Below, piece after piece: positions 40,939 to 50,343 of a stretch of 64,000 nt of DNA. Position 1 is the first letter of the stretch. Each line of letters starts with the position of its first letter. A program made the translations under genes and the position numbers. Origin of the DNA: Arcanobacterium haemolyticum (GTDB taxonomy: Bacteria > Actinomycetota > Actinomycetes > Actinomycetales > Actinomycetaceae); the NCBI GenBank assembly GCA_021532125.1, contig JADYUX010000001.1, positions 496,001 through 560,000 on the forward strand, written 5' to 3'. The notes under the pieces were generated by a model. The model searched no databases. It was not told the DNA's origin and saw only the letters and a list, made by a program, of their open reading frames with translations.

Positions 40939-41310
40939 CTACGTGTTGTCGTCCTCGTGGCGCCTGCGCTTCATCTGAAAATACGACACGTATGTGTATG
41001 CAATCGCGACGGTTAAGCCAAGGCACGTGAGGGCTAAAACCCCCATGAGACTGTAGGGGAAGAAGATCGTTCCTATGCTCGCCACTCCGCCAAGAATGCA
41101 CACGATACCTGTCGCGGCAACTCCAGGGGCTGCTGCACGCTGGGAGGCATACCAGTTTTCCTCCGAGCTATAGGCATATTCGGTTTTCATACCAAGCGTG
41201 TGATTCATGGGAATACGGTCGTGCCTCATACGCCATGCCCAGATGAGGCATGGAACCCCAAGCGGCAGGTAGAGCGCAGCAAAAATGACTGCGACAATGA
41301 TCTCTTCCAT
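40939..41310 (-). CDS. SdpI-family membrane protein
   Basis: A 123-residue protein with three hydrophobic helices (near 3-25, 65-85 and 88-110) and the soluble loop GMKTEYAYSSEENWYASQRAA, which resembles the SdpI signature (G-x-RT...S-x-E-xW). SdpI gives immunity to a peptide toxin in Bacillus, but most homologues are uncharacterised and no toxin gene is adjacent. It is convergent with rlmC, with six bases between the stops. Start support is weak (GAGGT). Confidence 0.65.
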   Translation of the reverse strand: MEEIIVAVIFAALYLPLGVPCLIWAWRMRHDRIPMNHTLGMKTEYAYSSEENWYASQRAAAPGVAATGIVCILGGVASIGTIFFPYSLMGVLALTCLGLTVAIAYTYVSYFQMKRRRHEDDNT

Positions 41311-41359
41311 ACCTCATGACAACATGAAGCGCTTGAGAAAACAATACTTTCGGAAACCT

Positions 41360-41393
41360 GCGGGGAGGAATCGTATCTATGGTTCCTCCCCGC
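41360..41393 (-). terminator. Terminator after the PfkB kinase gene
   Basis: An 11-bp perfect stem GCGGGGAGGAA/TTCCTCCCCGC (41360-41370 with 41383-41393), then AGGTTTCCGAAAG on the minus strand. Confidence 0.65.
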
Positions 41394-41408
41394 GCGGTCT
41401 CGTCGCTC

Positions 41409-42353
41409 CTACGCCCGCGAGCGAATCTCCTCCTCGTTCGGGCAGGTGGCCGGGCCGGATACTGTCGTCGATAGAGCGCCAGCAATGTTCGCCCACCGCA
41501 ACGCCATGCCCGTATCCTCACCACGTGCTAGCGCCGCGCACAGTACGCCAGCGTGGGCATCCCCCGCGCCGTTCGTGTCAATCGGCTTCACCGAAATTGA
41601 GGGAACATGTTGCACCTCGCCACCATCGCAATACCACGCCCCCAAGGCGCCCGCACGCAGGAGAACCGCACCAAACCTCCCTGCCAAGCGTTCGCATAAA
41701 CCCGCGTATGCAGCTTCGTCGTCACCGGAAATCCCACCGATCCCATAGCGCTCGGCCAGAATCTTCGCCTCTCGTTCGTTCACCGACCACAAAGGCTTCA
41801 TCTCACCGATGGTGTCGAGCGCATCGAGTGGAGCGAATTCCACCATTGGTGACACATCGAATACTGCCTTCGGAGCGATTCCCTCACGCCCAAGTCGTGC
41901 CACAAGATTTTTCAGGGCGACGAGGTTGCGTTCATGCGCGAGTGAGTAACCCGAGATGTAAAGGACATCCTCACGTGTGAGCGGGAGGTCGTCAAAAGCA
42001 TCCGGATCTTCCATTGTCTCGGCACCACGAGTGGAAACGAATGTCCGCTCCGCCGTCGCATCCGTCAGAGCCACGCAGTACCCAAGGTCGCACTCTCCCG
42101 TGCGCCCGACATGCTCGACACCAATCTGAGCAAGCCCCTCACGGGCCGCATCAGAGAAGGGGCCAACACCGAGCATCCCCGCATACACCGTCCGCACACC
42201 AAGCTGGCGGGCCGCATACAAAACGTTGTATCCGCCACCGACCGCCATACCGGCTTCGTCGGCAAAAATGTCGCCACCCGGTGCCGGCAACGCCTCGATC
42301 TTCAACGTCAGATCAACAACAACCTGACCCGTGTGATACACAACCCCTGACAT
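41409..42353 (-). CDS. PfkB-family carbohydrate/nucleoside kinase
   Basis: A 314-residue ribokinase-like enzyme. The N-terminal substrate loop has GGGYNVLYAARQLG, and the C-terminal catalytic site is DTNGAGDAHAGVLCAAL with its essential aspartate. The best comparison by context is E. coli YegV. The true start is ATG 42353 (MSGVVYHTGQVVVDL), one base after the permease stop; a frame extending to 42515 lies inside the permease gene. It is the last gene of the permease-kinase pair and is followed by a hairpin. Likely substrate is a nucleoside or sugar released by the adjacent glycohydrolase. Confidence 0.87.
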   Translation of the reverse strand: MSGVVYHTGQVVVDLTLKIEALPAPGGDIFADEAGMAVGGGYNVLYAARQLGVRTVYAGMLGVGPFSDAAREGLAQIGVEHVGRTGECDLGYCVALTDATAERTFVSTRGAETMEDPDAFDDLPLTREDVLYISGYSLAHERNLVALKNLVARLGREGIAPKAVFDVSPMVEFAPLDALDTIGEMKPLWSVNEREAKILAERYGIGGISGDDEAAYAGLCERLAGRFGAVLLRAGALGAWYCDGGEVQHVPSISVKPIDTNGAGDAHAGVLCAALARGEDTGMALRWANIAGALSTTVSGPATCPNEEEIRSRA

Positions 42354-42354
42354 C

Positions 42355-43821
42355 TCACGCCTCCGTCGACGAAGCGGTAACCTCGTCGTTCGTCGTACCC
42401 TTGGCGCCACCAAGCAGCGCATACAGCAGCGCGCCAAGCGCAAGCGCAACAAGCCAGGCCAAGCCATTCTCACCAATAACCGTGTCGGCAAGAGGGCCCC
42501 GGAACCACAGAACATCCTCGCTCACGCGAGCTGTTACAAAGAGGTAGCCGCACACAAGCGCGACAAGCCACGAGCCACACGCGCGCCACTCAACGCCACC
42601 CTTGTACCAGTACGCAGATTGCGGGGTGAGATCGACGAGATCGTCGGCCTTGTACGTACGACGTTTCACCATATCGACGAGGAACACACCCACCCAAGCT
42701 GTGAGAGGCACGGCGAGCAACGAAATAAAGGTAATGAACGGCCCGTAGAAACCGTCGGAACCGAGAATGAAATACGATGCACCAAGAGTCGTCACGATGA
42801 CATCAACAATGACAGCGTACGCACGCTTAATGCGGATACCCAGCGTGATCGTCACCAAACCAGCCGAATACACAGACAAGTGATTCGAGAGAAGCAAACC
42901 GCCAAAGGCCGCAATGAGGTACGGAACCGCGACCCACGCCGGGAGAGCCTCACGCACAGCAGCAATCGGATCACCAGCAGTAGCAATGGCAGAGTCACCC
43001 GCCGTCAACGCCGAACCCAGACCGATGACAATCACCAGCGGAATACCTGCACCCGCCGCGGCCGTGAGAATCAGCGATCCCGCCGAAACCTTCTTACCCT
43101 GATAACGAGCCATATCCGCACCAGAGGTCGCCCAACCGATACCCGTGCCCGACGCGATTGTCCCAATACCAATAATCATTGCTGAGGCAGGGCCAGCAGA
43201 GGCACCGATAAAGCTCGACCACTCAACGGTCGTCGCCAGATAAAGCGCCACAAGCAGCGTCAACGCGCCGAAGATCCACGTCGCCCACTTCTGAACCTTA
43301 AGAATCACCTCATGGCCGGCAGCAGCAACAATTACCGTGCACGCCACAAAAATTGCAATGCATACAACCGCGAGCGCTGGAACCGACTTCGCATCAGCCG
43401 ACGTTCCGAAAAGAATCGCACACAAAGACAGGAGGGCAAAGGCGCCCGTCATCGTATTAACCGTCTCCCATCCAAGACGAGACAGCAGTGCGATAAGCGT
43501 CGGCCCGGCATTGCCGCGTACTCCAAAAACAGCACGTGAGAGTGTCAGAGAGGGCGCGCCTCCGCGCCTTCCAGCCACAGAAATAATACCCACCACAGCG
43601 AACGACCCGAACGAACCGATCGCCGCCACCAGGATCGCCTGCCACAGGTTGAGGCCGAGAGCGACAAGAGTGGCACCCAGAGGAATACCGAGAATAGAAA
43701 TATTTGCCGCAAACCACACCCAGAACAGCTCGCCCGGGCGCCCCTTCTTCTCCGATTCAGGCACTGGCTCAATGCCCCGTTGTTCAACGCGCGTCAAGAC
43801 GCGCGACTTCTCACTGCTCAT
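42355..43821 (-). CDS. NCS1-family permease (purine/cytosine/nucleoside type)
   Basis: A 488-residue transporter with about 12 helices. It shows the NCS1 features: GELFWVWFAANISILGIPLGA in helix 1, GAPSLTLSRAVFGVRGN, WETVNTMTGAFA and GWATSGADMARY in the middle. The family takes up nucleobases, nucleosides, hydantoin or thiamine with Na+ or H+. AAAGGAG precedes the ATG. It is followed at once by the PfkB kinase. In the similar E. coli yegTUVW cluster the transporter belongs to a different family, so this looks like a non-orthologous replacement. Confidence 0.88.
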   Translation of the reverse strand: MSSEKSRVLTRVEQRGIEPVPESEKKGRPGELFWVWFAANISILGIPLGATLVALGLNLWQAILVAAIGSFGSFAVVGIISVAGRRGGAPSLTLSRAVFGVRGNAGPTLIALLSRLGWETVNTMTGAFALLSLCAILFGTSADAKSVPALAVVCIAIFVACTVIVAAAGHEVILKVQKWATWIFGALTLLVALYLATTVEWSSFIGASAGPASAMIIGIGTIASGTGIGWATSGADMARYQGKKVSAGSLILTAAAGAGIPLVIVIGLGSALTAGDSAIATAGDPIAAVREALPAWVAVPYLIAAFGGLLLSNHLSVYSAGLVTITLGIRIKRAYAVIVDVIVTTLGASYFILGSDGFYGPFITFISLLAVPLTAWVGVFLVDMVKRRTYKADDLVDLTPQSAYWYKGGVEWRACGSWLVALVCGYLFVTARVSEDVLWFRGPLADTVIGENGLAWLVALALGALLYALLGGAKGTTNDEVTASSTEA

Positions 43822-43884
43822 GGTGTTCTCCTTTGATCCACGTATGCACGTGCAATGTCGTTGAGGGATAAATTTCTTTCACAA

Positions 43885-43915
43885 AAGATAGGTAGGCGTC
43901 GGAAGATAGGTAGGC
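43885..43915. repeat. Two 13-bp direct repeats upstream of the permease gene
   Basis: AAGATAGGTAGGC occurs at 43885-43897 and again at 43903-43915, 18 bases apart, in the 170-base gap between the glycohydrolase and the permease. This spacing suits a dimeric regulator or tandem promoter elements. Confidence 0.6.
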
Positions 43916-43993
43916 TTCGCCGGAGGCTACACAGCCTGGCGTACGAGATGTGTGACGTACCGGATCCGTGTCCGGCGTGAATTGTATTCGCGG

Positions 43994-45070
43994 CTACGCT
44001 TCGCGGAAGGCGAGAAGCTTCGCGGCAAGGTCGTCGATCGCTGGTGCGGACACCTCCCGAATGAGATTGATCTCCCCAGCAGGGAAAACCGAAACGCCGT
44101 GACACGCGCCGAGGATCGCTCCAGCCATCGCCCCAATCGTGTCAGTATCCCCACCAAGATTCGCTGCGAAACAAAGACCCTCGTAAGGCTTGTCCGCAAA
44201 AACATACGCAACGACGAACGCCGCCGCCACACTCTCGGTCGAATCCACCGATGTCCCAACCTCGTCGCGAACAAAACGAAGAAGCTCGTCGTTCGTCGCC
44301 CTCGATAGCGTTGGCGAAGACGGTGACGTGGCACCACTCATTGCTGAACCGACGATTTTTTGCGCGCCTTCAATGGCACGGCGCGCACGAGTCACAACCG
44401 AGGCTTTCGGCGACCAGTGACCACGCAGCGGCAAATCGTCCATCAACGTGAGCGCAGCTTCAAGCGCACCACGAGTATCGGCACCGCTAATACCAGCAGA
44501 AACAGCGCCAGCCACGAGGCCCGCCGCTTCCCACCCCTGCCGAGTATCGTGCGTAACCATGCAGGACTCGTGGACCGCATCACCAAAACGCCCCGGGTCG
44601 CCCATCGAAAAAGCCACACCAATCGGTGCAACACGCATCGACGCGCCGTTCGTCGTGCCAGTCTTGCCGCTCTCGCGCGGATCACCTCCAGACCTCACCT
44701 GCTCAAGAGCGAGCTTCGTCGACGGGCCAAGAAGATCAAGCGAACCACGAGCGCGCATGTCGTCCTCCCACTCAAGGAGCGTCGTGGCGAAACGCATCGG
44801 ATCGATATTCCCACCGCCATCAATGAGAAGCTCACCAACGAGGAGCGCTTGCTCCGTATCGTCGGTAATCGAACCAGCAGGCATCGACGGGGCAATCGGC
44901 TGGGAGGCCACAGCGTCACGAAGGCTCGACACATACCCATAGGCGGAGCTAATGTCGGCCGGACTCATGGATTGCGTGCACATACCAAGGGCGTCACCGA
45001 GGGCAAGGCCCCACAGGGCGCCACGGGCGCGTTCGAGAGACGTCGGTTGCGTAGTGAGTGCTGCAGACAT
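43994..45070 (-). CDS. ADP-ribosylglycohydrolase-family protein
   Basis: A 358-residue all-alpha DraG-type hydrolase. Metal-binding motifs are at GALWGLALGDALGM near 17-30, ITDDTEQ at 68-74, and NLGGDTDTIGAMAGAILGA in the C-terminal third, with TNGASMRVAPIG in between. Members cleave N-glycosidic bonds of ADP-ribose or related ribosides. Context (GntR regulator, NCS1 permease, PfkB kinase) points to a small-molecule nucleoside-like substrate, as in the E. coli yegU neighbourhood, not to protein de-ADP-ribosylation. GAGGAG lies upstream. It follows the regulator gene by three bases. Confidence 0.88.
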   Translation of the reverse strand: MSAALTTQPTSLERARGALWGLALGDALGMCTQSMSPADISSAYGYVSSLRDAVASQPIAPSMPAGSITDDTEQALLVGELLIDGGGNIDPMRFATTLLEWEDDMRARGSLDLLGPSTKLALEQVRSGGDPRESGKTGTTNGASMRVAPIGVAFSMGDPGRFGDAVHESCMVTHDTRQGWEAAGLVAGAVSAGISGADTRGALEAALTLMDDLPLRGHWSPKASVVTRARRAIEGAQKIVGSAMSGATSPSSPTLSRATNDELLRFVRDEVGTSVDSTESVAAAFVVAYVFADKPYEGLCFAANLGGDTDTIGAMAGAILGACHGVSVFPAGEINLIREVSAPAIDDLAAKLLAFREA

Positions 45071-45073
45071 TCC

Positions 45074-45787
45074 TTACTCCTCGAAACTGAGATGAAGCGT
45101 GAAGTGATCGGGGTTAAGCCACGAATTGACGTATTCGACGAGCTCGCCATCCGCGCCCAGCCCGACGCGCTCCGAGACGATCATGCGACTTCCTTCCTCT
45201 GCGTGAAGGAGCCGGGCATCCTCACCTGTCACTCGACGGGCGCTGACATTCTGGTAACCGTTCGTGACACGCATGCCCGTTGCCCGGAGGGTTTTCGATA
45301 CTGAGTCCCCCAAGAGGCCAAATTCCATGACCGTGCGGATTCGTTCATTGGCGGGGAGGACAGATGTTTCGAGCGAGATCGGCTCGCCGTCGAGTAGCCG
45401 GCGACGACGAACGACGAAACACTCAGTTTCGTCCGTGTGCTCCGCGAGGCTCGTCGGAGTTTTGTCGAGACTCACGCTGAGAACTTCAACCGTCGTGGGC
45501 ATTCCGACGTCGCTTGTCGCCGACGTCCATCCTTGCGGACCTGCAAGACTCGAACCGTGGAAAGCAACATACGATCCCGAACCTGGGCGCGTATGGACAA
45601 GATCTGATTCCTGAAGCATGGCGAGGGCACGGCGAATCGTTCCCCGTGACGCACCGTACTGACTGGCGAGGCGAGTTTCTGAGGCGAGGCGTTCACCTTC
45701 TTTTAGCTCCCCATTTGTGATCTGGCGGGCAATATCAGATGCTACGCGCTCCGATTGTGTGTAGCCCTTGCGTGACTCCTTTGGCAT
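45074..45787 (-). CDS. GntR-family regulator with UTRA domain
   Basis: A 237-residue HutC-type regulator: winged helix at about 10-75 (SDIARQITNGELKEGERLASETRLASQYGASRGTIRRALAMLQE) and a UTRA ligand domain at about 95-235. It is first in a unit with the glycohydrolase. TACTCT lies seven bases before the ATG, and no ribosome site is seen. The spacer of this promoter contains GGTATAGAC, close to operators of the HutC subfamily, so autoregulation is likely. E. coli YegW is the obvious functional parallel. Confidence 0.9.
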   Translation of the reverse strand: MPKESRKGYTQSERVASDIARQITNGELKEGERLASETRLASQYGASRGTIRRALAMLQESDLVHTRPGSGSYVAFHGSSLAGPQGWTSATSDVGMPTTVEVLSVSLDKTPTSLAEHTDETECFVVRRRRLLDGEPISLETSVLPANERIRTVMEFGLLGDSVSKTLRATGMRVTNGYQNVSARRVTGEDARLLHAEEGSRMIVSERVGLGADGELVEYVNSWLNPDHFTLHLSFEE

Positions 45788-45794
45788 GCAAGCA

Positions 45795-45824
45795 AGAGTA
45801 GTACAGGTATAGACAGGTTGTAAA
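45795..45824 (-). promoter_or_regulatory. GntR-gene promoter with operator-like core in the spacer
   Basis: On the minus strand: TTTACA (45819-45824), an 18-base spacer, TACTCT (45795-45800), then seven bases to the ATG. The spacer carries the GGTATAGAC core (plus strand 45806-45814), like HutC/DasR-type sites. Confidence 0.6.
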
Positions 45825-45890
45825 GGACTTGTAGGGACAGATTGTTATTCTAAGGAAATTCACGGTCGAGTTCCGGTAGTACGGCGGGGA

Positions 45891-45930
45891 CAAAAATAGC
45901 TGTGGGCTCGACATTCGTCGAGCCCACAGC
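45891..45930 (-). terminator. Terminator of the dnaK-hspR operon
   Basis: A 14-bp perfect stem (45899-45912 with 45917-45930) with a 4-base loop ATTC, followed on the minus strand by TATTTTTG. Confidence 0.9.
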
Positions 45931-45994
45931 CCACATCACCACAGCGCGGTCGCACACAAACAACCTCGTCGGCAGATGCCCACCTGTAACCGGA

Positions 45995-46498
45995 CTAGCT
46001 TCGCGCCTCCAACCACGGGCGCCACACGACGAGCTCCGCCGAATGTGCTTCATGCGACGAACGCACAGCCTCATGGGCTTCTTCGCGCAGGCGACGGCGA
46101 ATCTCCTCCGCCCGTGCAAACATCACGACATCCCCATCAGCGCCGGCAGCAAATACACGCTGCTCCAAAGCGCGCTGCGCCTCGAACATCTCCTGCATAT
46201 CCGCAAGGCGTTTACGCAGACGAGCCTGCTGTTTCTTCAGTGTCTCAACTTCGTCGCGCAAATCCATAATGCGAGAAATGCCGGCAAGGTTGATCCCCTC
46301 ATTCTGGGAGAGCTCCTGAATCTCCAGGAGCTTATCCACATCAGCGAGAGAATAACGGCGCCCTCCCCCGCGGGTGCGCTTGGCCGGCACGAGGCCAAGG
46401 CGGTCGTATTGGCGAAGGGTCTGCGGATGCATCCCCGCCAGCTCAGCCGCCACGGAAACCGTGAGGATCGGCGCCTCGCGCCCTGCCACGCCAGCCAT
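45995..46498 (-). CDS. hspR: Heat-shock repressor HspR (MerR family)
   Basis: Represses the dnaK operon and clpB by binding HAIR repeats. The MerR helix-turn-helix is at about 12-75 (LTVSVAAELAGMHPQTLRQYDRLGLVPAKRTRGGGRRYS), followed by a coiled coil of about 45 residues and a hydrophobic C-terminal tail, as in mycobacterial and Streptomyces HspR. I chose ATG 46498, two bases after the dnaJ stop; a TTG two codons earlier overlaps dnaJ. It is the last gene of the operon and ends at a strong terminator. HAIR sites upstream of dnaK and clpB are its predicted targets. Confidence 0.95.
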   Translation of the reverse strand: MAGVAGREAPILTVSVAAELAGMHPQTLRQYDRLGLVPAKRTRGGGRRYSLADVDKLLEIQELSQNEGINLAGISRIMDLRDEVETLKKQQARLRKRLADMQEMFEAQRALEQRVFAAGADGDVVMFARAEEIRRRLREEAHEAVRSSHEAHSAELVVWRPWLEARS

Positions 46499-46500
46499 GA

Positions 46501-47517
46501 TCAACTCCTCGCCATGTTCATGAAGTCAGCACGCGGATCGGCATCCGACGTTGCCTTGGCAAACAACTCAGCAGCCTTCCTGGCCTCGTCGCTCATCGTC
46601 TTCGGCACTGCCACCTTGAGGCGAACATACATATCGCCATGTCCGCGTTTGCCCTTCGGCAAACCCTTACCCTTAACACGCAGCAATTTATCGGTGCTCG
46701 AACCCGCAGGAATCTTCACCGTGACATGCGTACCGTCGAGGGTCGGAACCTCAACTTTGCCGCCGAGAGCAGCCTCACCAAACGAGACAGGCACATTGAC
46801 GTACACGTCCTTCCCCTGCACGTCATACACCGGATGCTTCTCCACATGCACCGTCACAATGATGTCGCCCGCAGGGCCACCATTAACGCCGGGTGCACCC
46901 TTGCCAGAAATACGAATCTTCTGGCCATCGGTCACGCCAGCAGGCACGCGCGCAGTCACCGAGTTGCCACGAGTCGTCGTCATCTTCACCGTTGTGCCAG
47001 CTACAGCTTGGCGCAGCGGAATCGACACCTCCGACTTGATGTCACTGCCACGTTCTGGCCTGCGCGAACCAAAACCGAAGCGTCCCGAACCGCCGGCAGG
47101 ATTGCCCCCTGCACCGCCACCAAACATCGAGAAAATATCCTCAAAGCCGCCGGCACCCGCGTTTCCGTTCGTTTGGAAACGAACATTGCCGCCGCCACCG
47201 AACATCTGGGAAAGGATATCTTCGAAGCCGGCGCCGCCCGCGCCCTGACCACCAGCAGCAAAACGAGGACCGCCACCAGCGAAGGAACGAATGGCATCAT
47301 ACTGCTTGCGATCCTCGGCGTTTGAGAGAACCTGGTAGGCCTCACTCACTTCCTTAAAGCGCTCTTCAGCAGCCTTATCACCAGGGTTGCGGTCCGGATG
47401 GTACTGGCGCGCAAGTTTACGATAGGACTTCTTAATCTCGTCGTCAGAGGCGTCCTTGGAAACGCCCAGAGCCTTGTAGAAGTCTTTTTCAATCCAGTCT
47501 TGACTGGCTCCTGCCAT
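46501..47517 (-). CDS. dnaJ: DnaJ-type co-chaperone without zinc finger
   Basis: J-domain at about 11-75 with the HPD motif ([18 protein letters not shown]), a long Gly/Phe-rich linker, then two beta-barrel client-binding domains and a dimerisation end. The 338-residue protein has no cysteine at all, so the CxxCxGxG zinc repeats of classical DnaJ are absent and it is the CbpA/type II form. The linker holds a near-duplicate ([15 protein letters not shown] and [16 protein letters not shown]). It lies between grpE and hspR, with a hairpin after grpE. Confidence 0.94.
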   Translation of the reverse strand: MAGASQDWIEKDFYKALGVSKDASDDEIKKSYRKLARQYHPDRNPGDKAAEERFKEVSEAYQVLSNAEDRKQYDAIRSFAGGGPRFAAGGQGAGGAGFEDILSQMFGGGGNVRFQTNGNAGAGGFEDIFSMFGGGAGGNPAGGSGRFGFGSRRPERGSDIKSEVSIPLRQAVAGTTVKMTTTRGNSVTARVPAGVTDGQKIRISGKGAPGVNGGPAGDIIVTVHVEKHPVYDVQGKDVYVNVPVSFGEAALGGKVEVPTLDGTHVTVKIPAGSSTDKLLRVKGKGLPKGKRGHGDMYVRLKVAVPKTMSDEARKAAELFAKATSDADPRADFMNMARS

Positions 47518-47537
47518 GACGCTTCACCTCCTTGACA

Positions 47538-47565
47538 ATGGGTGCCGCACTCTGGCGGCACCCAT
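47538..47565 (-). terminator. Intercistronic hairpin between grpE and dnaJ
   Basis: An 11-bp perfect stem ATGGGTGCCGC/GCGGCACCCAT (47538-47548 with 47555-47565), 6-base loop, no T-tract. More likely an mRNA-stability or attenuation element than a full stop. Confidence 0.5.
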
Positions 47566-47573
47566 GCATCATG

Positions 47574-48251
47574 TTACTCAGGGGAAACCACTCCCACCCG
47601 CGCTGGGCGTAGGAGCTTATCCCCGATTCGATATCCGGGTTGAATAAGCACATTCACTTTTTCAGACTCCACATCCGGGGATGTCTGATGCATAAGTGCC
47701 TCGTGAATCTGAGGATCGAAATCGTCGCCCTCAGCACCGAATCGTTCCACCTTGTAATTCACTGCGAGAGTCTGCTCGATCTTTTCGACGATCTGGCCCG
47801 CAGGGCCTTCAAGGTCGCCATGCTGACGGGCAAGCTCTGCATCGTCAAGCACAGGAAGCAAGGTTTCGATAACCGCCGCGATGCCTTCCTCGCGACGCGC
47901 CACCCCATCCGCTTTGGAACGACGAACAAAGCCGTTGTACTCCTGCTGAAGGTTGTACACATCAGCGTGAGCACGCGCGACCTTATCTTCGAGCGCACTG
48001 ATCGTATTCATGGCCTCGGTAAGCGGGTCGACGAGGTCCTCAGCCGACTCGGCTGGAGACTCCACATTCGACGGCGTGGCATCCGTAGCTGCCTCCTCCG
48101 CCTCGTGCGGCGTCTCTGCTGTGCCGGCTTCGGCCGGGGCAGCTTCAGTTTCGCGTGAAGCTGCCCCACCTACGCCTTGTGCTCCGGAGGCATCTGCCGC
48201 CTCACGCGATTCGTCGCGCGTTGCAGCTTCGTCGCCTGGGAACTCACTCAC
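47574..48251 (-). CDS. grpE: Nucleotide-exchange factor GrpE
   Basis: Releases ADP from DnaK. The C-terminal two thirds carry the long dimerisation helix ([30 protein letters not shown]) and the beta domain ([29 protein letters not shown]...[23 protein letters not shown]). The first 75 residues are acidic and Ala/Glu-rich, presumably disordered, which makes it longer (225) than E. coli GrpE. The GTG start overlaps the dnaK stop by four bases. Confidence 0.95.
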   Translation of the reverse strand: MSEFPGDEAATRDESREAADASGAQGVGGAASRETEAAPAEAGTAETPHEAEEAATDATPSNVESPAESAEDLVDPLTEAMNTISALEDKVARAHADVYNLQQEYNGFVRRSKADGVARREEGIAAVIETLLPVLDDAELARQHGDLEGPAGQIVEKIEQTLAVNYKVERFGAEGDDFDPQIHEALMHQTSPDVESEKVNVLIQPGYRIGDKLLRPARVGVVSPE

Positions 48252-50116
48252 TTCTGGTCATCCTCATCTACGATCTCGGCATCCACGACATCGTCCTGAG
48301 AAGCCTGGCCAGCCTGGCCAGCTTCAGTAAAGCCCTCGGCCGTTGCGCTCGCACCGTCGGCCTGCCCCTGCTGGTAGAGAGCCTGGCCAATCTTCTGCGA
48401 CTTCTCATTGAGCTCGTTCATCGCGGACTTAACAGCCTCGATGTCATCACCCTTGAGGGCCTCGCGCACCTTGTCGGCAGCTTCCTTCACTTCCGTCGAG
48501 ACGTCGTCCGGGAGCTTATCGGCATTGTCCTTGAGGAGCTGATCGATCGAGTAGACGGTCTGCTCAGCGCCGTTACGCGTCTCAGCTTCTTCCTTACGCT
48601 TCTCATCTTCAGCAGCGTGGGCTTCAGCTTCCTTCACCATGCGGTCGATCTCGTCCTTCGGGAGAGCCGAGCCGCCCGTAATCGTCATCGACTGCTCCTT
48701 GCCGGTCGCCTTATCGCGAGCAGACACGTGGACGATGCCGTTAGCGTCGATGTCGAAAGTGACTTCAATCTGCGGGATACCACGCGGAGCCGGAGCAATT
48801 CCCGTGAGGTCAAAGGTGCCGAGCGGCTTGTTATCACGAGTGAACTGGCGCTCGCCCTGGAACACCTGAATCGACACGGACGGCTGGTTATCCTCGGCGG
48901 TCGAGAAGGTTTCCGAACGCTTCGTCGGGATAGCCGTGTTGCGCTCAATGAGCTTCGTCATGATGCCACCCTTGGTTTCAATACCGAGGGAAAGCGGGGT
49001 GACGTCGATAAGGAGGACGTCCTTGCGGTCACCCGAGATCACGCCTGCCTGCAGAGCTGCACCGACGGCCACAACTTCGTCGGGGTTCACACCCTTGTTC
49101 GGCTCACGGCCACCTGTAAGCTCCTTCACCACATCAGACACAGCCGGCATACGAGTGGAGCCACCAACAAGAACCACGTGGTCGATGTTGGAGACGCTCA
49201 CGCCAGCGTCGCGGATCACGTTCTGGAATGGGGTCTTTGTGCGCTCAAGCAGATCCTTCGTCATCTCCTCGAACTTCGCACGCGTAAGGGTCTCGTCCAC
49301 GTGGATCGGGCCGGAATCCGACATCGAGATGTAAGGCAAGGAAATCGACGTCGTTGCCGCCGACGACAGCTCCTTCTTCGCCTTCTCCGCAGCCTCACGC
49401 AGACGCTGGAGCGCAATGCGATCCTTGGACAGATCAGCGCCGGAGGACGCCTTCACCTGCTCGACGAGCCAATCAACAATGCGCTGATCCCAGTCGTCGC
49501 CACCAAGGCGGTTATCGCCAGACGTAGCCTTCACCTGAATGGTGGAGAATCCATCGTCGTCCTTACCGACCTCAAGGAGCGAAACGTCGAAGGTTCCACC
49601 GCCAAGATCGAAGACGAGAATATCCTCATCTTCCTTACCCTTTTCAAGGCCGTAGGCAAGAGCTGCTGCGGTCGGCTCGTTGACAATACGCTGGACGTTG
49701 AGGCCAGCAATCGCGCCCGCATCCTTCGTCGCCTGACGCTGAGCGTCGTTAAAGTACGCCGGAACCGTAATGACGGCATCGGTCACGGGCTCACCAAGGT
49801 AAGCCTCGGCGTCCTTCTTGAGCTTCTGAAGAATGAAAGCTGAAATCTGCTGCGGGGTGTAGGTGGTGCCGTCGATCGTCACGGTCCAATCCGTTCCCAT
49901 GTGACGCTTAACCGACGAGATCGTACGATCCACGTTCGTCACAGCCTGACGCTTCGCCACTTCACCGACGACGACTTCACCAGTCTTGAGGAAGCCCACG
50001 ACCGACGGGGTTGTACGTGCACCTTCCGCGTTCGCAATAACGGTGGGTTCGCCGCCCTCAAGGACAGCGACACAAGAATTCGTCGTGCCAAGGTCGATAC
50101 CTACTGCACGTGCCAT
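48248..50116 (-). CDS. dnaK: Molecular chaperone DnaK (Hsp70)
   Basis: Cytosolic Hsp70. The ATPase domain (to about 355) has [15 protein letters not shown] at the start, [15 protein letters not shown] and [14 protein letters not shown] short linker ([19 protein letters not shown]) leads into the substrate-binding domain and helical lid. The actinobacterial N-terminus and the 622-residue length are normal. AAGGAG precedes the ATG. First gene of dnaK-grpE-dnaJ-hspR, with a HAIR operator about 230 bases upstream. Confidence 0.99.
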   Translation of the reverse strand: MARAVGIDLGTTNSCVAVLEGGEPTVIANAEGARTTPSVVGFLKTGEVVVGEVAKRQAVTNVDRTISSVKRHMGTDWTVTIDGTTYTPQQISAFILQKLKKDAEAYLGEPVTDAVITVPAYFNDAQRQATKDAGAIAGLNVQRIVNEPTAAALAYGLEKGKEDEDILVFDLGGGTFDVSLLEVGKDDDGFSTIQVKATSGDNRLGGDDWDQRIVDWLVEQVKASSGADLSKDRIALQRLREAAEKAKKELSSAATTSISLPYISMSDSGPIHVDETLTRAKFEEMTKDLLERTKTPFQNVIRDAGVSVSNIDHVVLVGGSTRMPAVSDVVKELTGGREPNKGVNPDEVVAVGAALQAGVISGDRKDVLLIDVTPLSLGIETKGGIMTKLIERNTAIPTKRSETFSTAEDNQPSVSIQVFQGERQFTRDNKPLGTFDLTGIAPAPRGIPQIEVTFDIDANGIVHVSARDKATGKEQSMTITGGSALPKDEIDRMVKEAEAHAAEDEKRKEEAETRNGAEQTVYSIDQLLKDNADKLPDDVSTEVKEAADKVREALKGDDIEAVKSAMNELNEKSQKIGQALYQQGQADGASATAEGFTEAGQAGQASQDDVVDAEIVDEDDQK

Positions 50117-50343
50117 GATGTTCTCCTTACTGGCCCTTCCACGTTGGCCACGCTTCCAAGCCCCGGTTGTACCGGTTAGTTCTTATTCCCGATCCGCTCA
50201 CTCGGGTGAGGGAGCGGGTACTTCTTTCTGGCAGGCCCGGCATCGGTTGAAGCTGCATGGTAACTGCAGCGCATCCTTACCGGATCGCCTTACCCCTCAA
50301 GTGTGACGCTTCAGAGAACTTATGTCCACCCGACTCGTCCATT

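Noticed and set aside
40939-41310. SdpI-type immunity gene of a toxin system
   Set aside because: No SdpC-like toxin or SdpR-like regulator lies nearby, so an immunity role is not supported.
48155-49843. 562-codon open frame opposite dnaK
   Set aside because: Long antisense frames opposite dnaK are a known artefact of codon bias. No motif is seen.
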